64,000 bases of DNA, taken from positions 1,054,001 to 1,118,000 of the forward strand of contig NZ_VTGX01000001.1 in the NCBI RefSeq assembly GCF_009729095.1, given 5' to 3'. Below the pieces are notes generated by a model. That model worked only from the letters and a program-made list of their open reading frames with translations. It ran no database searches and was not told where the DNA came from. The stretch is from Mycolicibacterium sp. CBMA 247. Lineage in GTDB: Bacteria; Actinomycetota; Actinomycetes; Mycobacteriales; Mycobacteriaceae. The first letter of the stretch is position 1. Each line of letters opens with the position of its first letter. Below are positions 1 to 9,524 of the stretch, piece after piece. The position numbers and the translations under genes were made by a program.

Positions 1-23
1 GACGGGGTGTTTGGAGGTGTGCC

Positions 24-341
24 ATGGCCTGGTTGATTCTGGTGATCTCAGGCGTCCTGGAAGCGGTATGGGCGACCGCGCTGAGCAAGACCGATGGTTT
101 CACCCGTCTAGTGCCGTCGGTGATATTCATTGTGGCGCTTGCGTTGTCGATGATCGGACTGGCCGTTGCGATGCGCAGCCTGCCCCCCGGGACCAGTTAT
201 GCGATATGGGTGGGCATCGGCGCGGTGCTCACTGTCGGCTACGCGATGCTCACCGGCGCGGAATCCGCGTCAGTGATCAAGGTGCTGCTGATGCTCGGCG
301 TCGTCGGCTGCATCGTAGGCCTGAAGGCCGTCAGCCACTAG
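24..341 (+). CDS. sugE: SMR-family small multidrug/guanidinium exporter (SugE/Gdx-like)
   Basis: A 105-residue, four-helix small multidrug resistance protein that would act as an antiparallel dimer in the cytoplasmic membrane, exchanging protons for a cation. The SMR hallmarks are visible: Glu13 in helix 1 with Trp16 three residues later (GVLEAVWA), the SLPPGTSYAIWVGIGA segment in helix 3, and a GAES loop before helix 4. This pattern is closer to the SugE/Gdx branch, which exports guanidinium or quaternary ammonium ions, than to EmrE; substrate is inferred. The ATG is preceded by GGAGGTG at a good spacing. Its last four bases overlap the end of the convergent YihY gene. Only 23 bases upstream are present, so a guanidine riboswitch cannot be assessed. 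Confidence 0.88.
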   Translation: MAWLILVISGVLEAVWATALSKTDGFTRLVPSVIFIVALALSMIGLAVAMRSLPPGTSYAIWVGIGAVLTVGYAMLTGAESASVIKVLLMLGVVGCIVGLKAVSH

Positions 342-1360
342 CGCCGCAGTATCCGCGAAAGCCCCAGGGCGCCAATGGCCCCCATGGCCGCAGCGGCCAG
401 CGCGCCGGACACCCCGATCCCCTCGCGGACCTGCACCCTGGTGACGATCTGCGCGGGTTCCGGTGGTGGCACCGGCGCGACGGCCAGGCTCTCCGTGGAG
501 GTCGCCGCCCAGGCGGTGGCGAACAGGATGAGCCGCGCGGTGACGTAGGCGAACACCATCAAGCCGAGCACTGGGCCGAACGTCGCTCCGGCGGGACCGT
601 TCAGCACGGACTGCAGGTAGATCGACGCCACCTGCTTGAAGACCTCAAAGCCCACCGCAGCCAGCAACCCGGCCCGAATCGACCTGCGGAAGGGCACCGG
701 TTCGCGTGGCAACCGGGAAATGATCCAGGTGAACAACAACCACGAGATCGAGACCGAGACCAGCAACGATAGTCCGCGCAGCCCTCCGCCCAGCGCGGCA
801 CCATCGTGAAAGCCAATCCAGCGCAACACCTTCCGCATCAGCGCGGGATCGCCGAGCGCGGTCAGCCCGATGGTGATCACCATGGCCAGGAACGCCGACA
901 CCAGGGCGAGCAGATCCGAGAGCTTGTTGCCGACGAAGTTGGACTCGCGCTGTTGATCCCACATCTGGCTCAGCGCCTCGCGCAGGTTCGCCATCCAGCC
1001 CAGGCCGGCCCACGCCGCGGTCACGAGTCCGATCACCCCGACGGTGCCGCGCGAGGCGATGGCAGAGTCCATCAGGGTGACCAGTTGCTGGCCGAGATCA
1101 CCTGACACCGCTTGACGGATCCGTTGCTCGATTTCGTCGAGCAGGTCCGGGCGCCGCGACAGCAGGAACCCACCGGCGGCGAAGCCGACCATCAACAGCG
1201 GAAACAGCGCGAAGATGGTGAAGTAGGTGATCCCGGCGGCGTAAAAGTTGCCACGGCAGTCGTTATAGCGCTCCTGCGCCCGCATCACATGGTCGAACCA
1301 GGGAAAGCGTGTCCGTACGCGGGCCAGCAATCCCGGTTTCTCCGGCTCGTCCACCGCCAC
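338..1360 (-). CDS. YihY/BrkB-family inner membrane protein
   Basis: About 340 residues of the YihY/virulence-factor-BrkB family (M. tuberculosis Rv3335c). The family motif around residues 30-60 (YNDCRGNFYAAGITYFTIFALFPLL split across helix 1) is clear, followed by five further hydrophobic helices and a basic tail. Function is unknown; the family was once mislabelled ribonuclease BN. It is next upstream of the trpS stop on the same strand, 15 bases away, as in other mycobacteria. A GGGGAGGGG run lies directly before the GTG used here; a second in-frame GTG six bases later (position 1354) has better Shine-Dalgarno spacing and may be the true start. Confidence 0.85.
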   Translation of the reverse strand: MAVDEPEKPGLLARVRTRFPWFDHVMRAQERYNDCRGNFYAAGITYFTIFALFPLLMVGFAAGGFLLSRRPDLLDEIEQRIRQAVSGDLGQQLVTLMDSAIASRGTVGVIGLVTAAWAGLGWMANLREALSQMWDQQRESNFVGNKLSDLLALVSAFLAMVITIGLTALGDPALMRKVLRWIGFHDGAALGGGLRGLSLLVSVSISWLLFTWIISRLPREPVPFRRSIRAGLLAAVGFEVFKQVASIYLQSVLNGPAGATFGPVLGLMVFAYVTARLILFATAWAATSTESLAVAPVPPPEPAQIVTRVQVREGIGVSGALAAAAMGAIGALGLSRILRR

Positions 1361-1375
1361 CCCCTCCCCTGCCGC

Positions 1376-2416
<1,041 letters not shown>

Positions 2417-2425
2417 TCATCGGGC

Positions 2426-2839
2426 TCATTCAGGGGTCAGCCGCAGCAGCACCCGCAGGAACACCGCACGCTCATCCGCAGACAGCTCGCCCAGCCAGCG
2501 CTCCTCCCCGCGCTGGATCTCCCGTTGGGCCGCATCCTTGACCGCACGGCCCGACGCGGTGATGGCCAACAGCCGTACCCGCCGATCGTCGGGGTCGGCC
2601 ACGCGCTCGATGAAGCCCTGCTGTTGCAGGTCATCAAGGGTGCGGATGATCCGGGTCTTGTCCGCGCCGATCGCCTCGGCCAGCGCCGCCTGGGTGCGCA
2701 CTGACGATCGGTCCAGCGCGAGCAGTACGACATAGCCCCACATCGTCAGGCCGTGGGCGTCCAGCACCGGCTGCTCGGCGGCGGCCATCTCACGCAGCAA
2801 CGGGGCGAGCATGGCCGCCAGGTCCGGGCGCTTCGGCAT
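2426..2839 (-). CDS. MarR-family transcriptional regulator
   Basis: A 137-residue winged-helix regulator. The central helix-turn-helix (RTQAALAEAIGADKTRIIRTLDDLQQQG as a split motif around residues 53-80) and the wing with DPDDRR are typical of MarR proteins, which act as dimers on palindromic operators and often respond to phenolic or lipophilic ligands. The ATG at 2839 gives a start MPKRPDLA and the usual family length; a longer frame upstream is non-coding. It is divergent from the TIGR03086-type gene starting about 46 bases away, and a GATAAGC/GCTTATC dyad lies in the gap, so it probably represses both itself and that neighbour. Confidence 0.85.
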   Translation of the reverse strand: MPKRPDLAAMLAPLLREMAAAEQPVLDAHGLTMWGYVVLLALDRSSVRTQAALAEAIGADKTRIIRTLDDLQQQGFIERVADPDDRRVRLLAITASGRAVKDAAQREIQRGEERWLGELSADERAVFLRVLLRLTPE

Positions 2840-2884
2840 CGGATAAGCGTAGGCGTTGCCATATGATGTGCGACAGCTTATCGT
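2840..2884. promoter_or_regulatory. Divergent MarR/TIGR03086 promoter with dyad
   Basis: This 45-base gap holds the promoters of two divergent genes. GATAAGC (2842-2848) is matched by GCTTATC (2876-2882), and GTAGGC (2849-2854) is matched by GCCTAC just inside the downstream gene (2893-2898). A TATGAT hexamer at 2862-2867 is a good -10 for the plus-strand gene and would give a very short or absent leader. Binding of the MarR protein here is inference. Confidence 0.5.
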
Positions 2885-3508
2885 ATGTGTATGCCTACTA
2901 TTGAAACAGACCTCCGCCCCCTGCACCGCACCGTTGTTCTGCGATCCATCGAAGCCGTCGACGCGGTCCGCACCTCCGACCTGGACCGGCCCACCCCTTG
3001 CGCAGAGTGGACGCTGGCCGACCTGCTGGCCCACATGACCGTGCAGCATCGTGGGTTCGCCGCGGCCGCACGCGGACACGGCACCGATGAGGCGGTCTGG
3101 GACGTTGGGACCGTGGCCGACGCTGTGCGCTCCGACCCGGCCGGCACCTACGCCGCTGCCGCCCACGACGTGCTCGACGCATTCGCGGCCGACGCAATCA
3201 CCGAGGCTACGTTCGCGCTACCCGAGTTCGGACCGAATGCGACGTTCCCGGGCGCGCTGGCGATCGGGTTCCATTTCGTGGATTACGCCGTCCACGGGTG
3301 GGATGTCGCCGCGTCGACGGGTGTGCCGTACCAACTGCCCGACGACGTGGTCACCGCCGTGCTGCCACTCGTGATGGCGATCCCTGACGGAGACTTCCGT
3401 GACAGTTCAGCCTCACCGTTCGACCGGGCGGTCAATGGTTCCGCCGCAACGGATTTCGACAGGGTCCTGCTGCATCTGGGCCGCCGCCCGGACTGGCGTC
3501 AACGGTGA
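2885..3508 (+). CDS. TIGR03086-type DinB/maleylpyruvate isomerase-like protein
   Basis: A 207-residue protein of the TIGR03086 / mycothiol-dependent maleylpyruvate isomerase-like superfamily. The N-terminal pattern (TPCAEWTLADLLAHM) and the later FHFVDYAVHGWDVA segment supply the helix-bundle residues, including the histidines that bind a divalent metal in DinB-fold enzymes. Such proteins often use mycothiol as cofactor, but the substrate here is unknown. It is divergent from and probably controlled by the MarR gene. An alternative ATG two codons later (2891) is equally possible; no Shine-Dalgarno is seen, which fits a nearly leaderless message. Confidence 0.8.
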   Translation: MCMPTIETDLRPLHRTVVLRSIEAVDAVRTSDLDRPTPCAEWTLADLLAHMTVQHRGFAAAARGHGTDEAVWDVGTVADAVRSDPAGTYAAAAHDVLDAFAADAITEATFALPEFGPNATFPGALAIGFHFVDYAVHGWDVAASTGVPYQLPDDVVTAVLPLVMAIPDGDFRDSSASPFDRAVNGSAATDFDRVLLHLGRRPDWRQR

Positions 3509-3525
3509 GCGATCATTGGCATACA

Positions 3526-3568
3526 GCGCCGCGGATCACTGCTTGATAGTGGCCGCAATCCGCGGCGC
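3526..3568. terminator. Hairpin between convergent genes
   Basis: GCGCCGCGGA (3526-3535) and TCCGCGGCGC (3559-3568) form a perfect 10-bp stem with a 23-base loop. It lies between the stops of the TIGR03086-type gene and the convergent exonuclease gene. There is no U-tract, as is common for mycobacterial terminators. Confidence 0.5.
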
Positions 3569-3587
3569 AAGCGCCTGCACGGCGCTT
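3569..3587. terminator. Second short hairpin, convergent gene gap
   Basis: AAGCGCC (3569-3575) and GGCGCTT (3581-3587) form a 7-bp stem with a 5-base loop directly after the preceding hairpin. Together the two could terminate transcription from both directions. Confidence 0.4.
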
Positions 3588-3596
3588 CGTGGGCGC

Positions 3597-4406
3597 TCAG
3601 CCGTAGCTGACCGTCACCGGTGAGTGATCCGACCATCGCAGCGCGTACAGCTCGGCCCGGTCCACCCGCGCCGAAGTAGCCCTGACGGCCAGCGTCGGGC
3701 TGGCCAGGTGATAGTCGATGCGCCAGCCGGCGTCGTTGTCGAAAGCCTTGCCGCGCCACGACCACCAGCTGTAGGGGCCGGCGACATCGGGATGCAGCAC
3801 CCGCACCACATCCACCCAGCCGGTGGTCAACAGCTCGGTGAGCCACGCCCGCTCGCTGGGCAGGAAGCCGGCCTTCTTGAGGTTGCCCTTCCAGTTCTTG
3901 ATGTCGTTCTCGGTGTGTGCGATGTTCCAGTCACCGCAGAGCACCGCGTCGCGGGTATGCAGCTCGGCCATCCGGGCTGCGATGGTGGCCATGAACCGTT
4001 CCTTCTCCAGCTGACGGTCCGTCTCTGCCTCGCCGGTCGGGACGTACACGCTGGCCACCGTCACTCCCGCGGTATCGACCTCGAGGTAGCGACCGTGCGC
4101 CTCGAACTCGTCGGAGTCCAGCCGCCGGGCCGCCTCGATGGGATGCCGGGACAACACCGCAACGCCGTTGCGGCCCTTGACGTGCGGGGCAGCCGAGGCC
4201 AGGTTCCAGCCATCGGCCAGGGCCGGCGCCAAGGCATCGGTGAGCTGCTCGTCATCGGCCCGGGTCTCCTGCAGGCACACGACATCGGTCTCGGTCTCCT
4301 TGAGCCAGGGCAGCAGGCCGAGGTTGTCGGTGGACCGCTGTTTGACCGCGGCGCGAATGCCGTTGACGTTGATGGTGCTGACGATCAGGGGTCCCGGAGA
4401 TGCCAC
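3597..4406 (-). CDS. xthA: Exodeoxyribonuclease III / AP endonuclease
   Basis: An endonuclease/exonuclease/phosphatase-fold enzyme of about 269 residues that would cleave DNA 5' to abasic sites and degrade 3' ends in base-excision repair. Diagnostic blocks are all present in order: NVNGIRAA (metal and DNA contacts), LQETRADDEQ (metal-binding Glu), YVPTGE, GDWNIAHTENDIKNWKGN, RIDYHLAS and the C-terminal SDHSPV with the catalytic Asp-His. The GTG at 4406 gives MASPGPLIVSTINVNG; another GTG at 4430 would add eight residues. It starts close to the divergent alpha/beta hydrolase gene. In M. tuberculosis xthA is elsewhere (Rv0427c), so either location differs or this is a second copy. Confidence 0.88.
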   Translation of the reverse strand: MASPGPLIVSTINVNGIRAAVKQRSTDNLGLLPWLKETETDVVCLQETRADDEQLTDALAPALADGWNLASAAPHVKGRNGVAVLSRHPIEAARRLDSDEFEAHGRYLEVDTAGVTVASVYVPTGEAETDRQLEKERFMATIAARMAELHTRDAVLCGDWNIAHTENDIKNWKGNLKKAGFLPSERAWLTELLTTGWVDVVRVLHPDVAGPYSWWSWRGKAFDNDAGWRIDYHLASPTLAVRATSARVDRAELYALRWSDHSPVTVSYG

Positions 4407-4465
4407 GGCCCAGACCCTACCGACCCGCACCGACAGCCCCTTGCGGTACCGGCGGTATCACCTTA

Positions 4466-5305
4466 ATGTCGGGCGACATGGCTGAACGTGCACCCATCCA
4501 TGCGGGTTCGGGCGAACCCGTCCTGCTGCTGCACCCGTTCCTGTTGTCGCAGAGCGTGTGGAAGTACGTCGCGCCGCAACTCGCGCGGACCGGCCGCTAC
4601 GAGGTGTTCGCCCCGACCATGGCCGGCCACCACGGCGGCGCGCACGCGCCGTTTCTCCTCGACGTCGCGGCACTGGCCGACGACGTCGAACGCCGGCTCG
4701 ACGAGCTCGGCTGGACCACTGCACACATCGTCGGGAATTCCCTGGGTGGCTGGGTGGCCTTCGAACTGGAACGGCGCGGCCGGGCCCGCACGCTGACCGG
4801 GATCGCCCCGGCGGGCGGGTGGTCGATGTTCACCCTGGCCAAGTACGAGGTCATCGCCAAATTCATGGCGGCCTTGCCGGTGGTGCTGACCACCACGGTG
4901 TTGCGTCAGCAGGTGCTGAAACTGCCGCTGTCCCAGCGGATCTCATACCTGGCCGTCAGCGCAACACCCGACGCACTCAACGCCAGCGACCGCCACGACC
5001 TGATCGACGACGTCGCGCACTGCCCGGCCTACTTCAAGCTCATGGTCAAGGCACTCACCACTGCCGGACTGACGGAGATCGGCGATTCCCACACACCGAC
5101 CCACCTGGTGCTCTGCGAGAAGGACCGGGTGCTGCCGGCGCCACGATTCAGCCGGCACTTCACCGCCAGCCTGGCTCCGGACGCGGTGATCACCACACTG
5201 AACGGGGTAGGGCACGTCCCGATGTTCGAGGCCCCCGACACCATCACCCGGCTGATCTCCGAATTCGTCGACGGACACATCGATCCGGCCCGCGCGACGG
5301 GTTGA
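4466..5305 (+). CDS. Alpha/beta hydrolase (Rv3338-like)
   Basis: A 279-residue alpha/beta hydrolase. The nucleophile elbow reads GNSLGG (after HIV), the acid lies in CEKDRVLP and the catalytic histidine in GVGHVPMFE, so the triad Ser-Asp-His is complete. It matches the position of Rv3338 between trpS and the isocitrate dehydrogenase region. Two ATG codons compete, 4466 and 4478; neither has a strong Shine-Dalgarno sequence. Substrate is unknown. A strong hairpin follows the stop. Confidence 0.85.
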   Translation: MSGDMAERAPIHAGSGEPVLLLHPFLLSQSVWKYVAPQLARTGRYEVFAPTMAGHHGGAHAPFLLDVAALADDVERRLDELGWTTAHIVGNSLGGWVAFELERRGRARTLTGIAPAGGWSMFTLAKYEVIAKFMAALPVVLTTTVLRQQVLKLPLSQRISYLAVSATPDALNASDRHDLIDDVAHCPAYFKLMVKALTTAGLTEIGDSHTPTHLVLCEKDRVLPAPRFSRHFTASLAPDAVITTLNGVGHVPMFEAPDTITRLISEFVDGHIDPARATG

Positions 5306-5312
5306 TCCGATC

Positions 5313-5348
5313 AGGGATTCGGCGCGGACGTTCCCGCGCCGAATCCCT
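5313..5348. terminator. Bidirectional terminator hairpin, perfect 15-bp stem
   Basis: AGGGATTCGGCGCGG (5313-5327) pairs perfectly with CCGCGCCGAATCCCT (5334-5348) around a 6-base loop. It fills the gap between the convergent hydrolase and icd2 genes, and is followed by CTTTAGTTTT on the plus strand. Confidence 0.75.
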
Positions 5349-5356
5349 ACCGGACT

Positions 5357-7594
5357 TTAGTTTTCGGAAGCCGCCAACGTCTCGTTGAGCGTCTTGCTCG
5401 GCCGCATCACCGCGGTGATCTTCTCGGTGTCCGGGTAGTAGTAGCCACCGATGTCGGCCGGCTTGCCCTGGGCCGCATTGAGTTCGGAGACGATGGCCTG
5501 CTCCTGCTCGCCGAGCGCCTTTGCCAGCGGTGCGAAGTGCGCGGCCAGCTCCTTGTCCTCGGCCTGCTCGGCCAGCGCCTGCGCCCAGTACAGCGCCAGG
5601 TAGAACTGGCTGCCCCGGTTGTCGAGCTCACCGGTCTTGCGCGACGGACTCTTGTTCTCGTCCAACAACTTTCCGGTCGCGGTATCGAGCGCGGTGGCCA
5701 GCACCTTGGCTTTGTCGTTGTCCAGCTTGTTGCCCAGGTCCTCCAGGCTGGCTCCCAGGGCGAGGAACTCGCCGAGGGAATCCCAGCGCAGGTGGTTCTC
5801 CTCCACCAGCTGGTGCACATGCTTGGGTGCGGAACCACCCGCACCCGTCTCGTACAGGCCGCCACCGGCCATCAGCGGCACGATCGAGAGCATCTTCGCG
5901 CTCGTGCCCAGCTCCAGGATCGGGAACAGGTCGGTCAGGTAGTCGCGCAGGATGTTGCCGGTCGCGGCGATGGTGTCCTGGCCACGGATCACCCGTTCAA
6001 TGGTGTGCCGCATGGCGCGTTCCTGCGACATGATCTGGATGTCGAGGCCCTCGGTGTCGTGGTCCTTGAGGTACAGGTTGACCTTCTTGCGCAGCTCGGC
6101 CTCGTGCGGGCGCTCCTGGTCCAACCAGAACACCACCGGCATGCCGGACAGCCGGGTGCGGGTGACCGCCAGCTTCACCCAGTCCTGGATCGGCGCGTCC
6201 TTGACGATCGGCATACGCCAGATGTCGCCCTCCTCGACGTCCTGGCTCAGCAGCACCTCGCCGGAGTCGATGTCGACGATGTTGACCACGCCGTCCTCGG
6301 AGATCTCGAAGGTCTTGTCGTGGCTGCCGTACTCCTCGGCCTTCTGCGCCATCAGACCGACGTTGGGCACGGTGCCCATCGTGGTCGGATCGAACTGACC
6401 GTGGGTCTTACAGAAGTTGATCATCTCCTGGTACATCCGGGAGAACGTCGACTCGGGGTTGACCGCTTTGGTGTCCTTGGTCCGGCCGTCTGCGCCGTAC
6501 ATCTTGCCGCCCAGGCGGATCATCGCCGGCATCGAGGCGTCGACGATGACGTCGCTGGGTGAGTGGAAGTTCGAGATGCCCTTGGCCGAATCCACCATGG
6601 CCAACTCGGGGCGGTGCTCATGGCAGCGGTGCAGGTCCTCGATGATCTCCTCGCGCTGCGAGGCCGGCAGCGACTCGATCTTGCTGTAGAGATCCGAGAG
6701 CCCGTTGTTGACGTTGACCCCGAGCTCGTCGAAGAGCTTCTGATGCTTGGCGAAGGCGTCCTTGTAGAAGATCTTCACCGCATACCCGAACACGATGGGG
6801 TGCGACACCTTCATCATCGTTGCCTTGACGTGCAGCGAGAACATCACGCCGGTCTTGTAGGCGTCCTCGATCTGCTCCTCGTAGAAGTCGCACAGCGCCT
6901 TCTTGCTCATGAACATGCTGTCGATGACGTCGCCGGCGTCCAGCTTCACCTCGGGCTTGAGCAGGATCGTCTCGCCGCCGGCCGTCTCCAGCACCATCTT
7001 GACCCGACGCGCCTTGTCCAGTGTCAGCGACTTCTCGCCGTGGTAGAAGTCGCCGGTCTTCATGGTGGCCACGTGGGTGCGCGAAGCCTGCGACCACTTG
7101 CCCATGCTGTGCGGGTGCTTGCGCGCGTACTCCTTGACCGCCTTGGGTGCGCGCCGATCCGAGTTGCCCTCGCGCAGAACGGGGTTCACCGCGCTGCCGA
7201 GGATCTTCGAATAACGATCGCGGATCGTCTTCTGCTCGTCGGTCTTGACATCGCCCGGGTAGTCGGGGATCGCGTAGCCCTTGTCCTGCAGCTCCTTGAT
7301 CGCGGCCATGAGCTGCGGGACCGAGGCGCTGATGTTGGGCAGCTTGATGATGTTGGTGTCGGGCAGCTGGGTCAGGCGGCCCAACTCACCGAGGTTGTCC
7401 GGAACGCGCTGGTCCTCGGTCAGGTAGTCACCGAACTCGGCCAGAATGCGGGCTGCCACCGAGATGTCACTGGTTCGGACATCGATACCGGCCGGCTCGG
7501 CAAAGGCGCGGACGATCGGCAAGAAGGAGTACGTCGCAAGCAGCGGCGCCTCGTCGGTCAGCGTGTAGATGATGGTCGGCTGCTGGGCAGTCAT
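5357..7594 (-). CDS. icd2: NADP-dependent isocitrate dehydrogenase, monomeric type
   Basis: A 745-residue monomeric isocitrate dehydrogenase that converts isocitrate to 2-oxoglutarate and CO2 with NADP+ in the TCA cycle. The length equals that of mycobacterial Icd2 (Rv0066c), and family blocks such as [29 protein letters not shown] and the C-terminal [10 protein letters not shown] are evident. The ATG at 7594 ([11 protein letters not shown]) is preceded by GGGAGAG; an upstream in-frame codon lacks support. At this chromosomal position M. tuberculosis carries the unrelated dimeric icd1 (Rv3339c), so the two lineages fill the same slot with different enzymes. Confidence 0.95.
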   Translation of the reverse strand: MTAQQPTIIYTLTDEAPLLATYSFLPIVRAFAEPAGIDVRTSDISVAARILAEFGDYLTEDQRVPDNLGELGRLTQLPDTNIIKLPNISASVPQLMAAIKELQDKGYAIPDYPGDVKTDEQKTIRDRYSKILGSAVNPVLREGNSDRRAPKAVKEYARKHPHSMGKWSQASRTHVATMKTGDFYHGEKSLTLDKARRVKMVLETAGGETILLKPEVKLDAGDVIDSMFMSKKALCDFYEEQIEDAYKTGVMFSLHVKATMMKVSHPIVFGYAVKIFYKDAFAKHQKLFDELGVNVNNGLSDLYSKIESLPASQREEIIEDLHRCHEHRPELAMVDSAKGISNFHSPSDVIVDASMPAMIRLGGKMYGADGRTKDTKAVNPESTFSRMYQEMINFCKTHGQFDPTTMGTVPNVGLMAQKAEEYGSHDKTFEISEDGVVNIVDIDSGEVLLSQDVEEGDIWRMPIVKDAPIQDWVKLAVTRTRLSGMPVVFWLDQERPHEAELRKKVNLYLKDHDTEGLDIQIMSQERAMRHTIERVIRGQDTIAATGNILRDYLTDLFPILELGTSAKMLSIVPLMAGGGLYETGAGGSAPKHVHQLVEENHLRWDSLGEFLALGASLEDLGNKLDNDKAKVLATALDTATGKLLDENKSPSRKTGELDNRGSQFYLALYWAQALAEQAEDKELAAHFAPLAKALGEQEQAIVSELNAAQGKPADIGGYYYPDTEKITAVMRPSKTLNETLAASEN

Positions 7595-7833
7595 GGTTGC
7601 TCTCCCGGCGTCAGTCTCGGTTCGACGAGGATCACTCGTTGTCACCCGTGATTATTCGCTGCTCTGTATCGCGGGCCAGACTACAAGGGCGCGAACTGTC
7701 GCGAAGGAGCAGCTTTCATTACTGACCAGTAACTTTGGGTTACGTCAGGCCGTCCGGCACCCGCACGCATCCACCGAACTGAACGTGTTCCAGTCCGGTC
7801 CGCGCCGTCTCGGCAAACACCCCGAACAACCGA
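7595..7833. other. icd2-metY divergent intergenic region
   Basis: This stretch carries the icd2 promoter (minus strand) and the upstream flank of the metY leader. The only clear structure is a dyad TTACTG-AC-CAGTAA at 7719-7732, followed by a related GTTAC half-site (AACTTTGGGTTACG at 7731-7744). No coding potential is seen. Confidence 0.5.
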
Positions 7834-7862
7834 CTGGCACCGCCTCGGCGCGTTGCGATAAG
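7834..7862 (+). promoter_or_regulatory. Candidate metY promoter
   Basis: CTGGCA (7834-7839) and GATAAG (7857-7862) are separated by 17 bases and resemble SigA -35 and -10 elements. Transcription would begin near 7869, immediately before the riboswitch P1 helix at 7872, which supports the assignment. Confidence 0.5.
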
Positions 7863-7871
7863 CTGCAGACC

Positions 7872-7990
7872 GGTCATGAGTGCCAGCGTCAAGCCCCGGC
7901 TTGCTGGCCGGCAACCCTCCAACCGCGGTGGGGTGCCCCGGGTGATGACCAGGTTGAGTAGCCGTCACCGGCTACAAGGCAAGCGCGGGT
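7872..7990 (+). ncRNA. SAM-IV riboswitch
   Basis: The leader of metY matches the SAM-IV riboswitch of actinobacteria. The P1 strands are GGTCAT (7872-7877) and ATGACC (7945-7950). Between them are the conserved SAM-binding-core elements GAGTGCCAGCG, a CAAGCCCCGGCTTG hairpin, CTGGCCGGCAACCCTCC and CGGTGGGGTGCCCCGGG. The downstream hairpin GTAGCC-GTCACC-GGCTAC (7958-7975) and the AAGGCAAGCGCGGGTCC tail complete the pattern. SAM-IV elements bind S-adenosylmethionine and lower expression of methionine and sulfur genes. The 3' boundary is approximate. The expression platform must lie in the remaining 180 bases before metY. Confidence 0.9.
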
Positions 7991-8027
7991 CCGAAGGTAC
8001 GGGCCCCCAGACAGACAGGGAAACCTG

Positions 8028-8111
8028 ATGGAGGCCAGCCATGTGTATGTGTCCGTGAACTGGTGGTGTTCGCGTGTCGTCGTCGTAGACGACAGGCCCG
8101 ACGCCCGGTAG
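8028..8111 (+). CDS. Possible leader peptide (uORF) of metY
   Basis: A 27-codon open frame between the riboswitch and metY starts with ATG at 8028 and ends with TAG at 8109-8111. It contains consecutive Trp-Trp-Cys codons (8061-8069), which are rare amino acids. A 7-bp hairpin, TGTCGTC (8075-8081) with GACGACA (8088-8094), starts six bases after the Cys codon. The upstream AGGGAAA is a weak ribosome-binding site. This is suggestive of attenuation but unproven. Confidence 0.35.
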   Translation: MEASHVYVSVNWWCSRVVVVDDRPDAR

Positions 8112-8172
8112 CCGACCGCACTTCTACCTTCCCGATCTTGTGACCCTCGTCCCGTCACTGGAGGAGACACCC

Positions 8173-9504
8173 ATGACAAACCCAGAAATCGTCGCGAACT
8201 GGTCATTCGAAACCAAGCAGGTCCACGCCGGCCAGAGCCCCGACCCCGCTACCAAGGCCCGGGCCCTGCCGATCTACCAGACCACCTCGTACACCTTTGA
8301 CAACACCGACCACGCCGCAGCCCTGTTCGGGCTGGCCGAGCCGGGCAACATCTACACCCGGATCATGAACCCGACCACCGACGTCGTCGAGCAGCGTATC
8401 GCCGCACTCGAAGGCGGCGTCGCCGCGTTGCTCCTGTCCTCGGGCCAGGCCGCCGAAACTTTCGCCATCCTCAACCTGGCGGGCGCCGGTGACCACATCG
8501 TGTCCAGCCCGCGCCTGTACGGCGGCACGTACAACCTGTTCCACTACACGCTGGCCAAGCTGGGCATCGAGGTCAGCTTCGTCGAGGACCCCGACAGCCT
8601 GGACAGCTGGCGGGCCGCCGTGCGGCCGAACACCAAGGCCTTCTTCGCCGAGACCATCTCCAACCCCCAGATCGACATCCTCGACATCCCGAACGTGTCC
8701 GCGGTGGCACACGCGAACGGCGTCCCGCTGATCGTCGACAACACCATCGCCACGCCGTACCTGATCCAGCCGATCGCGCTCGGCGCCGACATCGTGGTGC
8801 ACTCGGCGACCAAGTACCTGGGTGGCCACGGCTCGGCGATCGCGGGCGTGATCGTCGACAGCGGCAACTTCGACTGGACCAACGGCAACTTCCCCGGCTT
8901 CACCACGCCAGATCCCAGCTACCACGGCGTGACCTTCGCCGAGCTCGGCGCTCCCGCCTACGCGCTCAAGGCCCGGGTACAGCTGCTGCGCGACTTGGGG
9001 AGCGCCATCTCACCCTTCAATGCCTTTTTGATCGCGCAGGGATTAGAGACCCTGTCGCTGCGTGTTGAACGCCACGTGGCCAATGCACAGAAGGTCGCCG
9101 AGTATCTGGCCGGACACTCCGGCGTGATCTCGGTGAACTACGCCGGACTCCCCACCTCGCCCTGGTATGAGCTGGGCCGCACGATCGCCCCGAAGGGCAC
9201 CGGCGCGGTGCTGTCCTTCGAGCTGGCCGGCGGTGTGGAAGCCGGCAAGGCGTTCGTCAACGCCCTGACGCTGCACAGCCACGTGGCCAACATCGGCGAC
9301 GTGCGCTCCCTGGTGATCCACCCCGCCTCGACCACTCACGCACAGCTCTCCCCAGAGGAGCAGCTGGCCACCGGCGTCACCCCCGGTCTGGTGCGGCTGG
9401 CCGTCGGCATCGAGGGCATCGACGACATCCTGGCGGACCTGGAGCAGGGGTTCGCCGCCGCCCGTGCGTTCAGCGGCGTGCCGCAGACAGCGGCGACGGT
9501 GTAG
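8173..9504 (+). CDS. metY: O-acetylhomoserine sulfhydrylase
   Basis: A 443-residue PLP enzyme of the Cys/Met metabolism family that makes homocysteine from O-acetylhomoserine and sulfide. The family signature around the PLP lysine is [11 protein letters not shown], and the N-terminal [12 protein letters not shown] and [13 protein letters not shown] blocks are typical of MetY. The ATG at 8173 has GGAGGAGA just upstream; an earlier in-frame start is unlikely. It corresponds to M. tuberculosis MetC (Rv3340). It is 20 bases from metX, and both are probably under control of the SAM-IV riboswitch in the leader. Confidence 0.95.
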   Translation: MTNPEIVANWSFETKQVHAGQSPDPATKARALPIYQTTSYTFDNTDHAAALFGLAEPGNIYTRIMNPTTDVVEQRIAALEGGVAALLLSSGQAAETFAILNLAGAGDHIVSSPRLYGGTYNLFHYTLAKLGIEVSFVEDPDSLDSWRAAVRPNTKAFFAETISNPQIDILDIPNVSAVAHANGVPLIVDNTIATPYLIQPIALGADIVVHSATKYLGGHGSAIAGVIVDSGNFDWTNGNFPGFTTPDPSYHGVTFAELGAPAYALKARVQLLRDLGSAISPFNAFLIAQGLETLSLRVERHVANAQKVAEYLAGHSGVISVNYAGLPTSPWYELGRTIAPKGTGAVLSFELAGGVEAGKAFVNALTLHSHVANIGDVRSLVIHPASTTHAQLSPEEQLATGVTPGLVRLAVGIEGIDDILADLEQGFAAARAFSGVPQTAATV

Positions 9505-9524
9505 GACGGCGAGAGAAGACCGGC

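Noticed and set aside
5536..7651. Long open frames on the plus strand opposite icd2
   Set aside because: Their composition mirrors the icd2 codons and no family similarity or ribosome-binding site is evident.
8041..8058. Short frame MCMCP as a polycysteine attenuator
   Set aside because: Only five codons with non-adjacent Cys codons and no ribosome-binding site; it also overlaps the better 27-codon frame at 8028.
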